The notes below the pieces were generated by a model, which was given only the letters and a program-made list of their open reading frames with translations, was not told where the DNA came from and ran no database searches. The position numbers were made by a program, and so were the translations under genes. A stretch of 7,166 bases of DNA. It comes from JBFHES01 sp041584015. GTDB lineage: Bacteria > Bacteroidota > Bacteroidia > Bacteroidales > M50B96. The number at the start of each line of letters is the position of its first letter. The first letter of the stretch is position 1. Shown here one piece after another: positions 1 through 6,374 of the stretch. The stretch covers positions 1 to 7,166 of the forward strand of contig JBFHES010000236.1 of the NCBI GenBank assembly GCA_041584015.1, written 5' to 3'.

Positions 1-5
1 AAATC

Positions 6-49
6 AGGCCAGAGGCCTTTAAACACCACGACATAGCGAGGACGCTATG
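6..49 (-). terminator. Two small inverted repeats after the response regulator gene (candidate terminator)
   Basis: Two perfect inverted repeats lie just beyond the regulator stop codon. The first has 7-bp arms CATAGCG (32-38) and CGCTATG (43-49) around a 4-nt loop. The second has 5-bp arms AGGCC (6-10) and GGCCT (14-18) around a 3-nt loop. Read on the minus strand, the larger hairpin starts about 23 nt after the stop, and the smaller one is followed by GATTT. Neither has a clean U-tract, so a role as operon terminator is only plausible. The smaller hairpin could equally serve a plus-strand transcript coming from outside the window, since TTTAAA-like sequence follows it there. Confidence 0.35.
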
Positions 50-72
50 CCGAACGAGCTTGAATAATATAA

Positions 73-753
73 CTAGTGCAACAATTCAAGGAATGCAGTC
101 TTATAAGATTTCCCAATTGGTAGTTTCACTCCATCCTTCAACACTACCTGATTGCCTTCGACTTGTTGCAAGAAATTTAAATTAAGCACATACGATTTAT
201 GAATGCGCACAAAATCTTGCGCAGTTAAACGGGCATGAAAATTAATCATGGTGTCGTGTACCAACAGGTTCTTTTCGTCACGAACTAATTTCAGGTAATC
301 ACCACAGGCCTCAACGTACATTATTTCATTGAAATGGACTTTATGCAGCACCTTGTCTGATTTCACCATAATGAAAGCAGGCTCTGCTTCTGTGTTCTCG
401 TTCAGCTTGGTTCGTAATTTTGAGATAGCTTTCAAGAAACGCTCAAATGGAAAAGGCTTGAGCAGATAATCAACAGCATTCAGCTCGAAACCTTCCACAG
501 CATACTCCGAATAAGCTGTGGTGAAAATAACAGCCGGCGGATTATTTAAACTTTTGAAGAACTCGATGCCGCTTAAACCAGGCATTTGAATATCGAGCAA
601 GAGCAAATCAACCTGATGCTGATTGAGAAAATCAATGGCTTGCATAGCGTTTTCGCAAACTCCTGCCAGGTGCAATCCGGGAGAATCGCTCACGTATTTT
701 ATTAAGATATCGCGCGAAGCTGGTTCGTCTTCTACTACAAGCACCTGAATCAT
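73..753 (-). CDS. LytTR-family response regulator
   Basis: DNA-binding response regulator of 226 residues, cytoplasmic, expected to be phosphorylated by the kinase encoded just upstream. The receiver domain spans about residues 1-115: acidic pocket E8-D9-E10, phospho-acceptor D54 in LLLLDIQMPG, switch residues T78-T79, and K99 in the YLLKPF motif. A short linker leads to a LytTR DNA-binding domain, residues 127-226, with the typical RIHKSYVLNL and LPIGKSYK strands. The length and order are normal for the AgrA/AlgR/LytR type, and all phosphorylation residues are present, so it should be functional. The ATG overlaps the kinase stop codon by 4 bp (ATGA), which fixes the start and suggests translational coupling. 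Regulators of this class bind paired direct repeats in front of target promoters, but no target can be assigned here. The gene symbol is left blank because the family contains many paralogues. Confidence 0.96.
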   Translation of the reverse strand: MIQVLVVEDEPASRDILIKYVSDSPGLHLAGVCENAMQAIDFLNQHQVDLLLLDIQMPGLSGIEFFKSLNNPPAVIFTTAYSEYAVEGFELNAVDYLLKPFPFERFLKAISKLRTKLNENTEAEPAFIMVKSDKVLHKVHFNEIMYVEACGDYLKLVRDEKNLLVHDTMINFHARLTAQDFVRIHKSYVLNLNFLQQVEGNQVVLKDGVKLPIGKSYKTAFLELLH

Positions 754-1769
754 AAATTAAGGATCTTTAGTTCTACTTCAAAAGTATCATTTGTTTCACG
801 GATGTCAAAACGATGACGTTCGGGATATAAGAGCGCCAATCGTTTTTTCAGGTTTTGAATACCAATGCCACCATGCTCCTCTTTTTCATCAGGGAGTTTT
901 GAATTTCTTATTTGAAAGCTTAAACCTCCCTTATCCAGATTTAGTTTTATATGAACAAACGATTTCCCTGCTTCCTGTCCGGGACCGTGCTTGAAACAAT
1001 TCTCAACTAAAGGCAAGAGCAACATAGGTGCAATCATCCAGTCATCATCTTTCAAATCATGATTAAAAACCACATCAACTTCCTTTGAAATTCGGTACTG
1101 CTGCAACTCCAAATAGTTGCTTATAAGCGTCAGCTCTTTATGAATTGGGATGGTATCAACTCCTGCATCGTAAATGGCATAACGCAGAATATCAGAAAGC
1201 TTTACAATGGCTTCGCTGGTTTTTTCCTTCTCGTTAATGGCTAAGCTGTATAGCACATTCAAACTGTTGAACAGGAAGTGCGGGTTAATCTGACCCAGCA
1301 AAGCTTTTAGTTCCGCCTCTTTACTCTCTTTTTCAAGTTGAAGTAGTCGACTGTTCTCGCGCAACAAGCCGACCCAATCCAGCGAAATTTGAATGAGCAA
1401 AAATGCAATCATAAATACAGCAAAGAATTTGGTGATATCGAGCCAACCGTAATAGGAAATGAAGAAATAGTCGGGGAATATAAAGTCGATCACGTAGGTA
1501 AAGGCGACATAATTAAATACGACTCCCCCAACAAGCAAGATTAGAAATACCAACATAAACAGGAAGACTTTCCCTTTTAGCAAGAGTTTGGGCAAGGCAT
1601 ATCCCACATTCAATTCAACTGGAATAATGAGCGTTATGAGAAAAACCGACAAATAGATCAACTCAATTTTCTCAGTGCTTAATTCTCCTGCAAAAATCTG
1701 TAATAAGATTAGAGCTGAAATCATCCAGCTCAAAATCCTAATGGATATTTTTAATATTTTGATGCTCAT
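750..1769 (-). CDS. Membrane sensor histidine kinase, LytS/YehU type (His_kinase + HATPase)
   Basis: Sensor kinase of 339 residues that should phosphorylate the adjacent LytTR regulator. Four hydrophobic segments are visible at about 6-26, 37-53, 69-92 and 113-134, giving a compact membrane sensor without a large external domain. A charged coiled-coil stretch follows (about 136-158), then the His_kinase domain with phospho-acceptor H164 in INPHFLFNSLN. The ATP-binding domain has its N box at about 251-262 (LLPLVENCFKHG) and its G box at 300-311 (GGIGIQNLKKRL). All catalytic motifs look intact. ATG at 1769 is preferred over an in-frame TTG two codons upstream. The 20-bp spacing from the lipoprotein stop and the 4-bp overlap with the regulator start make this the middle gene of an operon. 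The signal sensed cannot be read from the sequence; the short loops suggest sensing within the membrane or through a partner, possibly the lipoprotein. Confidence 0.95.
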   Translation of the reverse strand: MSIKILKISIRILSWMISALILLQIFAGELSTEKIELIYLSVFLITLIIPVELNVGYALPKLLLKGKVFLFMLVFLILLVGGVVFNYVAFTYVIDFIFPDYFFISYYGWLDITKFFAVFMIAFLLIQISLDWVGLLRENSRLLQLEKESKEAELKALLGQINPHFLFNSLNVLYSLAINEKEKTSEAIVKLSDILRYAIYDAGVDTIPIHKELTLISNYLELQQYRISKEVDVVFNHDLKDDDWMIAPMLLLPLVENCFKHGPGQEAGKSFVHIKLNLDKGGLSFQIRNSKLPDEKEEHGGIGIQNLKKRLALLYPERHRFDIRETNDTFEVELKILNL

Positions 1770-1789
1770 GATCAAATCTGTTTGAAGAA

Positions 1790-2440
1790 TTATTGTCTTG
1801 TTAACGTGAACCGAAAGTCAGCAAAATCCTCTTTGGACTTTTTAATAAGCTCTGGATCGTTCCCAAACTTTTTTAAGAATTTTTGCAATTCGTCGGTCGA
1901 TGCCGTTAACACAAAAGCATTATAATCCTCATCATTATTGGGCTCCTCAAACATTTTAATTTGTTCGTGCTGTATGCGAATTCGCTTTTCGGTGAATAAC
2001 TTGTCTAACATTCCCTCGTCCATCCATTGCAGCTCAAACTGGTTGGTATTTTTTTGCTCGAATCGGGCAACGCAATGAGCAGGTATCATGTGGTAAACAA
2101 AAAGCTCGTCGTCAAATTGCTTATCAAATAGCGGAAAGAAATCGACAAAATAATTTCCCTCCAACTGAAACAGTGTTGCCTGAAAATAGGACTTCTTCCC
2201 TTCCTGATCTGTATGAGAGGTAAGGTAGGCTTTCGTTTTAATTGTGTTTTGCGACATTACCTGACTAATCAAATATTGCTCAATCTCCCAAACTGCTGAG
2301 TCGCCATCTATCCATGTTCCATACAATTCAGGTTTAAGTACAACATCTTCTTTTTTGTAAAAAGGGTGCAGCGACTTAATAAAACAGCCATTCAGGATAA
2401 ATGCACTTGCGATGAGGCCTACTATGATAATTCGTTTCAT
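1790..2440 (-). CDS. Lipoprotein of unknown function, first gene of the LytS/LytTR-type operon
   Basis: Predicted lipoprotein of 216 residues. It has a short basic N-terminus (MKR), a hydrophobic core at 4-15 and a lipobox LNGC ending at C19, so signal peptidase II processing is expected. The mature part begins FIKSLHPFY and carries a GTW motif near 41-43. The remainder is mixed, with an acidic patch at 165-172 and a lysine-rich helix near 185-204. No catalytic motif or named domain is recognised. No acidic surface-export signal follows the cysteine, so a periplasm-facing location is more likely than surface display. ATG at 2440 is chosen because the signal peptide begins there. A longer frame from TTG at 2467 would add nine polar residues and begins inside a probable -7 promoter box. 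Position 20 bp ahead of the kinase suggests shared transcription and perhaps an accessory role, which is inference only. Confidence 0.88.
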   Translation of the reverse strand: MKRIIIVGLIASAFILNGCFIKSLHPFYKKEDVVLKPELYGTWIDGDSAVWEIEQYLISQVMSQNTIKTKAYLTSHTDQEGKKSYFQATLFQLEGNYFVDFFPLFDKQFDDELFVYHMIPAHCVARFEQKNTNQFELQWMDEGMLDKLFTEKRIRIQHEQIKMFEEPNNDEDYNAFVLTASTDELQKFLKKFGNDPELIKKSKEDFADFRFTLTRQ

Positions 2441-2464
2441 GTGTTTGATGTTTTGGTTACCATG

Positions 2465-2496
2465 CAAATAAACATCGGCTTTGCAAGTTCATCAAA
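2465..2496 (-). promoter_or_regulatory. Candidate Bacteroidota promoter for the lipoprotein-kinase-regulator operon
   Basis: Read on the minus strand there is TTTATTTG (2465-2472), a 7/8 match to the -7 consensus TAnnTTTG. TTTG (2493-2496) lies 20 nt upstream in the -33 position. The ATG of the lipoprotein lies 24 nt past the -7 box, giving a short leader. Spacing fits the family sigma factor; the single mismatch lowers certainty. Confidence 0.5.
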
Positions 2497-2620
2497 TTAT
2501 TTCGTTGAAGAGAGTTTTTTTGTCGACAAACGTAGCTTAAGTCCTTATTCTTCACAGGCAAATCACATTAGTAACGTAGGTACAGATTAAATTGAATATC
2601 GCTTTTTGCAACTAAATACT

Positions 2621-2628
2621 TAAATTTG
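2621..2628 (+). promoter_or_regulatory. -7 box (TAAATTTG) for the double-PAS gene
   Basis: TAAATTTG is a perfect match to the Bacteroidota -7 consensus TAnnTTTG, placed 30 nt before the ATG at 2659. No well-spaced -33 element is obvious: TTTG at 2605-2608 is too close (12 nt) and TTG at 2592-2594 is rather far (26 nt). The in-frame TTG at 2626-2628 forms the end of this box, so it is unlikely to be a start codon. Confidence 0.5.
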
Positions 2629-2658
2629 AGTAGTATTATATCATTAAGCTGGGGAGCA

Positions 2659-3696
2659 ATGAATAGTAAAAATAATAACAAGCAAGAAGGGCCGAATTAT
2701 ATGTACCCATCAAATTTTGATTTAAATAATCAGGAGCACGACAAAATGTATGGAGTTTGCAAAGGAAGCAATTGCTCTTATCAGGAAATAGTTGAAATGT
2801 TACCTGAGGCAGTTTTCAAAGCTGATGCAGATTTCAATCTAATTTATGCAAATCAACACGCACTTAATTTATTTGGATACTCCGAGCAGGACATCAAGGA
2901 TGGCCTAAATGGTTTGTCGATGTTAATAGCAAAAGATAGGAAGAGAGCCATCAATTTCTTTGCAGAACGTTTAACCGGGTCAATGCCTGGTGCAACAGAA
3001 TATACCGCCTTACGAAAAGACGGTTCCACGTTTCCCATTATTTTTCATGCCAACTCCTTGTTCTCTGAAGGAAAGCTAATAGGTTTGATAGGTGTAATAT
3101 TCGATAACACTAAACGAAAAGAAACTGAAAACAATTTACGCAAAAACGAGCTCCTTTTAATTGAAACGCAAAAGATAGCTTCACTTGGCACTTACGTTTT
3201 AGATATTAAAAAGGGTACTTGGGTGAGCTCCGTAATTCTTAACGACATTTATGGAATTAATGAGACGATTACGAAGGACATTCAACTTTGGTCGAAGCTA
3301 CTCTACAGTGTAGACCAAGACGCAATGGAGACCTATTTCCAGCAGAATGTTCTTACCGATCATGAGCTTTTTAATAAACAATACCGAATAAGGAGGTTAA
3401 ACGATGGCCAGGTTCGGTGGGTAAATGGATTAGGTAAATTGGAATTCGACAAGCATGGAAACCCAAGCAGGATGATCGGAACTATTCAAGATATAACCGA
3501 TATGAAACTTGCTGAACTTGAAATTCAAAACTATCAGCTTAAGCTGGAAGAGCTGGTTGCTGAGAGAACTGCTGAGCTTAGAGAAAGTAATAATGAACTT
3601 TCGCGCTACAACAAACTGTTTGAAGGGAGAGAATTTAGAATTAAAGAATTGCGCACTAAAGTGAAGGAACTGGAAGAAAAGCTAGCAACGAGATAA
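2659..3696 (+). CDS. Orphan double-PAS domain protein without an output domain
   Basis: Soluble protein of 345 residues with no signal peptide or membrane segment. A polar, asparagine-rich N-terminus (1-40, containing CKGSNC) is followed by PAS domain 1, about 42-155, with YANQHALNLFGYS and the closing GVIFDNTKRK. PAS domain 2 is at about 166-285, with QVRWVNGLG and the closing IGTIQDITDMK. The end, about 286-345, is a long charged coiled coil including AERTAELRESNNELSRYNKL. There are no histidine-kinase H, N or G boxes and no GGDEF, EAL, HTH or phosphatase motifs. The coiled-coil terminus resembles the segment that links PAS domains to kinases in related proteins, but here it ends in an ordinary TAA. 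The likely role is sensing a ligand or redox state and acting through partner binding. ATG at 2659 is preferred because the upstream TTG lies in a -7 box; GGGGAG at 2651-2656 is an unusually purine-rich leader with only a 2-nt spacer. Confidence 0.88.
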   Translation: MNSKNNNKQEGPNYMYPSNFDLNNQEHDKMYGVCKGSNCSYQEIVEMLPEAVFKADADFNLIYANQHALNLFGYSEQDIKDGLNGLSMLIAKDRKRAINFFAERLTGSMPGATEYTALRKDGSTFPIIFHANSLFSEGKLIGLIGVIFDNTKRKETENNLRKNELLLIETQKIASLGTYVLDIKKGTWVSSVILNDIYGINETITKDIQLWSKLLYSVDQDAMETYFQQNVLTDHELFNKQYRIRRLNDGQVRWVNGLGKLEFDKHGNPSRMIGTIQDITDMKLAELEIQNYQLKLEELVAERTAELRESNNELSRYNKLFEGREFRIKELRTKVKELEEKLATR

Positions 3697-3725
3697 GCGT
3701 CATCATTGAACTGAGTTACGCTATC
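3692..3725. terminator. Imperfect dyad spanning both convergent stop codons
   Basis: AGCGT (3696-3700) pairs with ACGCT (3718-3722), and with one bulged A the pairing extends through GAT (3692-3694) and ATC (3723-3725). The 17-nt loop and the lack of U-tracts make this weak. Its position, covering the stops of two convergent genes only 19 bp apart, makes a shared bidirectional terminator conceivable. Confidence 0.2.
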
Positions 3726-4777
3726 AGCCCAGCTTTTTTTGCAACCACAATATCACGCTTAATCGACATATCTACCTTGTGCTCAAAATCATTATAAGGT
3801 TCATCAGCCAATACCTGGAAACCATTATCTTTTAAAACGTCAACGATAGCCTCCTTGGGCAATACAAACTTGTTCCAGGCAAGCACCAATACCCCTCCCT
3901 TCTTTAACACATCATACCAGGCCGGCATGGCTGCTTTTAAAAGTTCCAGTGGATTTCGGGTAATATTTGATTGTTTATTTTTTGCCTGATTTCCATGTGC
4001 GATCCCATAAGGCAAATCGCCAACCATTAAATGAAAGCTATTCTTTTTAAAGAAACGGTTTGCCTCTACAGAATTGCCAAGCACCAAATTCAGCTTCTTG
4101 CGCGCTGTTTCAGTTTTAAATTCGTCTTTGCTTAGGCTGTATTCGAATTCGTGCATCACCGCACCATCGGCATGCTTTTTACCACCATAACTTCTCTTTT
4201 GGTATTGATGCTTGTATTTCTCTTGCTCCAGAAACTTCTTAAAAAAGATGGATGATTCATGCACCGACTTCGATTCTATCTCTATTCCACTCACATCAAA
4301 CCCATAAGTACATCCTTCGAAAAGACTCGTTCCTTTTCCGGCAATGGGATCTAAAAACTGAATTTGATCTTGAAAACTAAAATCACTTGACAGCAACGCA
4401 ACATTGATCATCATTTTAGTAAAAATCTCGTTGGTTTTACCCGAATACTTAAGCAATGAACTGATTTTTGAATGAACAAATAACGCTTGATTTTTGGCTA
4501 TCGGAACTAAAACCAATTCCCCGCCCCTCTCTAATAATTCAAAAATTGCATACACAAACGAAAGCTGCGAAATCAAATTAATTTCTTCATCAGACAAGTG
4601 TTTATTGTACTGAAAAGACAGATAATTTATGCCGGCCAAAGTTGATAGTTTGAGATTATCGCTTGTTCCTTCAAATCTTTTGAAAGCAAGCTTTAATTCC
4701 GCCATGGACATTACCAGCGACTGATCATAATAAACCCGGTTGTATCCTGGGTGCAGCAGAATATTATAAGTAGGCAT
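3716..4777 (-). CDS. TRM11-family SAM-dependent methyltransferase
   Basis: Probable nucleic-acid methyltransferase of 353 residues, cytoplasmic. The N-terminal part (about 1-105) is poorly conserved, with no clear THUMP domain. A linker containing YSGKTNEIFTKMMINVALL (112-130) resembles the segment preceding the catalytic fold in bacterial TRM11-like proteins. SAM-binding motif I is LDPIAGKGTSLFEG (142-155), followed by an acidic motif II, GIEIE (164-168). The catalytic motif IV is GDLPYG (253-258), a variant of the D/N-PPY motif of N-methyltransferases, followed by IAHGN. The fold closes with GGVLVLAWN (294-302) and an HKVDMSIKRDIVVAKK-like end. Family members include tRNA guanine-N2 methyltransferases, but the substrate here is unproven. 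ATG at 4777 is chosen; an in-frame TTG at 4798 is the end of a perfect -7 promoter box. The gene is monocistronic and converges on the PAS gene. Confidence 0.87.
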   Translation of the reverse strand: MPTYNILLHPGYNRVYYDQSLVMSMAELKLAFKRFEGTSDNLKLSTLAGINYLSFQYNKHLSDEEINLISQLSFVYAIFELLERGGELVLVPIAKNQALFVHSKISSLLKYSGKTNEIFTKMMINVALLSSDFSFQDQIQFLDPIAGKGTSLFEGCTYGFDVSGIEIESKSVHESSIFFKKFLEQEKYKHQYQKRSYGGKKHADGAVMHEFEYSLSKDEFKTETARKKLNLVLGNSVEANRFFKKNSFHLMVGDLPYGIAHGNQAKNKQSNITRNPLELLKAAMPAWYDVLKKGGVLVLAWNKFVLPKEAIVDVLKDNGFQVLADEPYNDFEHKVDMSIKRDIVVAKKAGLIA

Positions 4778-4795
4778 CGAATTCTGTTTTTTTTG

Positions 4796-4833
4796 CAAAA
4801 ATAATTTATTTTTTATTTCAGCATAACAACAAA
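4796..4833 (-). promoter_or_regulatory. Promoter of the TRM11-family methyltransferase gene
   Basis: On the minus strand, TATTTTTG (4796-4803) matches the -7 consensus TAnnTTTG perfectly. TTTGTTG (4827-4833) lies 23 nt upstream as a -33 candidate. The same TTTGTTG-N23-TAnnTTTG arrangement occurs before the small gene at 5902-6138. The ATG is 18 nt downstream of the box, so the leader would be very short. Confidence 0.6.
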
Positions 4834-4922
4834 AACTCCATGATTAAATTTCATATAACGAGCAGGATAGGCAAAACGATGTTTTAAGGTCAGCAGGGTA
4901 AATCTCTGTCAAGAAAATGGAA

Positions 4923-5756
4923 TTAGTTTAGGTTGAGCAAGGGATCATTTGAATGAGTCAACACTCCGGCATAAGGATCCAGCTGATCGCTGAGTACCGC
5001 ATTCACTCCGATGGATGAGGATTGACGAGCTAAATTAAGGACTGCACATTCCTCAACTAATTCATCAAAGAGTGTTGTGTATGCGATCTCAACTCGATAC
5101 AAACCTTCAGGGCATTCAATTCTTTTTGCATTGGTACCATCCCAACCTTCGTTCGGATTGGTTGAAAAATAGCATAATGAATCCGGACTAAATACAGCAA
5201 GTGAAAAATCGGCAATACCAGTACAGATGGAAGAAAATGTATCATTCACCCCATCACCATTAGGTGTAAAAGTATTGGGTAAGTAACAGATTGTAATTTC
5301 ATGTACTATTATTTCCTGTGTCACAGAATCGGCAATACCATCAGCTCCCTCAACGGTCAGCTTTACAGAATAGGTTCCAGGTTGTGTATAAATATGCGAA
5401 ATTATCGAACCTCCGGTTACTGAGGTGAGCACATTACCATCGCCAAAGTCGAATGAAGAACTTTCCATGCCCACAGATGTATTCTGAAAATTTACGATAG
5501 GTGACCACATGCTGTAATCCACCTTTTCCACACAAAATCCGGCAATAAGCACATCGCTTGATTCGGCACCCTCTCCATGAACACATACGCTATCAACACC
5601 AAACTCAATATCTTCAACAAATTGATAAAGTGTAGAGCAACCATCAACAGTATATTTGTTTTCTATTGGCACCAGCACCGGGTCATCTTCATCGGGAGTA
5701 CACGAGGTTACCTGCACTACTAAAAAAACGCTAAATATCAATTTCAGATACTTCAT
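4923..5756 (-). CDS. PKD-domain lipoprotein with a T9SS type B-like C-terminal domain
   Basis: Predicted surface lipoprotein of 277 residues. The signal peptide has a hydrophobic core at 4-15 and a lipobox-like VTSC ending at C19. It is followed at once by an acidic stretch, TPDEDD (20-25), reminiscent of the lipoprotein surface-export signal of Bacteroidota. A PKD-like beta-sandwich lies at about 86-152, with FDFGDGN (102-108) and HIYTQPGTYSVKLTV (121-135). A gliding-motility/T9SS type B-like domain follows, about 155-244, with LPNTFTPNGDGVNDTF (159-174) and GWDGT (204-208). Such domains normally end the protein; here some 33 extra residues follow. The mature protein has eight cysteines besides C19, so disulfides are possible. 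The role is probably structural or adhesive; no enzymatic motif was seen. ATG at 5756 is fixed by the signal peptide. No convincing promoter was found in the 145 bp upstream (best: TAAAGTTG at 5785-5792, one mismatch). Confidence 0.87.
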   Translation of the reverse strand: MKYLKLIFSVFLVVQVTSCTPDEDDPVLVPIENKYTVDGCSTLYQFVEDIEFGVDSVCVHGEGAESSDVLIAGFCVEKVDYSMWSPIVNFQNTSVGMESSSFDFGDGNVLTSVTGGSIISHIYTQPGTYSVKLTVEGADGIADSVTQEIIVHEITICYLPNTFTPNGDGVNDTFSSICTGIADFSLAVFSPDSLCYFSTNPNEGWDGTNAKRIECPEGLYRVEIAYTTLFDELVEECAVLNLARQSSSIGVNAVLSDQLDPYAGVLTHSNDPLLNLN

Positions 5757-5901
5757 TGACTAATAGTTAAACAATAACAGAATTCAACTTTATTAGAATT
5801 CGCGTACTTACTTTAGCTAAGTTAACGTTTTTAATCAACATATTCATAAATTAAAACTTCACATTATAGCTAAGAAATACAAGAATAACACTCCTGCGGC
5901 A

Positions 5902-6138
5902 TTAATTAAAGATCGAATCTTTTTCATCAAACACGTCGCCCATGGCATATTTCTTATAGACATCTTTAGAAACGGAGTAACGCATATTGTTTAAACAGCG
6001 AATAAAATACAACTCATTCTCCGTCATTTGCTGACCAAATAATTTTGGGAAAAGCCAGCCAAGAATAGGTATGTATAATGAGCCGCTGCCAGCTTCATAA
6101 GACTTCTCCGTTTGTTTTTTAGTTACGGTAATTTTCAC
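5902..6138 (-). CDS. Small protein of unknown function (78 residues, GTG start)
   Basis: Not recognised as a named family. The protein has a basic beta-like N-terminus (MKITVTKKQ), a serine/glycine turn, one short hydrophobic stretch at about 21-34 (LYIPILGWLFPKLF) and a charged C-terminal half with FIRCLNNMRYSVSKDVYKKYA (45-65, one cysteine). The hydrophobic stretch is interrupted by two prolines and short for a full membrane span, so a peripheral or buried segment is as likely. The GTG start is well supported: the codon immediately upstream in frame is TAA, and there is no in-frame ATG before residue 38. A perfect -7 promoter box lies 24 nt upstream. It is probably transcribed alone, as 145 bp separate it from the lipoprotein gene downstream, although no clear terminator is visible between them. 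Confidence 0.7.
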   Translation of the reverse strand: MKITVTKKQTEKSYEAGSGSLYIPILGWLFPKLFGQQMTENELYFIRCLNNMRYSVSKDVYKKYAMGDVFDEKDSIFN

Positions 6139-6162
6139 TTAGTTGATTTTTGATAATTAATG

Positions 6163-6200
6163 CAAACATAACGATAGCGCGGTTTATAGATTACAACAAA
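6163..6200 (-). promoter_or_regulatory. Promoter of the 78-residue protein gene
   Basis: On the minus strand, TATGTTTG (6163-6170) is a perfect TAnnTTTG -7 box, with TTTGTTG (6194-6200) 23 nt upstream. The GTG start lies 24 nt beyond the -7 box. The layout is the same as in front of the methyltransferase gene, which strengthens both calls. Confidence 0.6.
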
Positions 6201-6374
6201 TGTCATCTATTTTAAATTTCTATACTATTTATAAGTGTAAATGATATTTCTATTACCATACATTTTTGCAGACTTAATCGCAACACAATTACGAAAAAGC
6301 AAGGACTACGACAATCATTAAATACAGGTTCACGATCAACAGCTGAGCACATTAATACATGAGCAATTCTTTTT

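Noticed and set aside
791..994. 67-codon plus-strand frame inside the kinase gene
   Set aside because: Antisense shadow of the conserved ATP-binding region of the kinase.
1767..1775. TTG two codons upstream of the kinase ATG as start codon
   Set aside because: TTG-ATC-ATG gives only two more residues. The ATG is the more usual start and keeps a normal 20-bp gap after the lipoprotein stop.
2366..2590. 74-codon plus-strand frame across the divergent intergenic region
   Set aside because: Its first half is antisense to the lipoprotein signal peptide, and the rest overlaps the operon promoter. The protein sequence shows no motif.
2853..3038. 61-codon minus-strand frame inside the first PAS domain
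   Set aside because: Antisense shadow of a conserved coding region.
4873..4885. AAAAC-GAT-GTTTT hairpin between the methyltransferase and PKD lipoprotein genes
   Set aside because: A 5-bp AT-rich stem is too weak for a terminator or riboswitch call.
5057..5245. 62-codon minus-strand frame inside the PKD lipoprotein gene
   Set aside because: Alternative-frame shadow of the T9SS-like domain coding sequence.
5780..5801. Two GAATTC palindromes 16 bp apart upstream of the PKD lipoprotein
   Set aside because: Short six-base palindromes in AT-rich DNA are expected by chance, and nothing ties them to a regulator.
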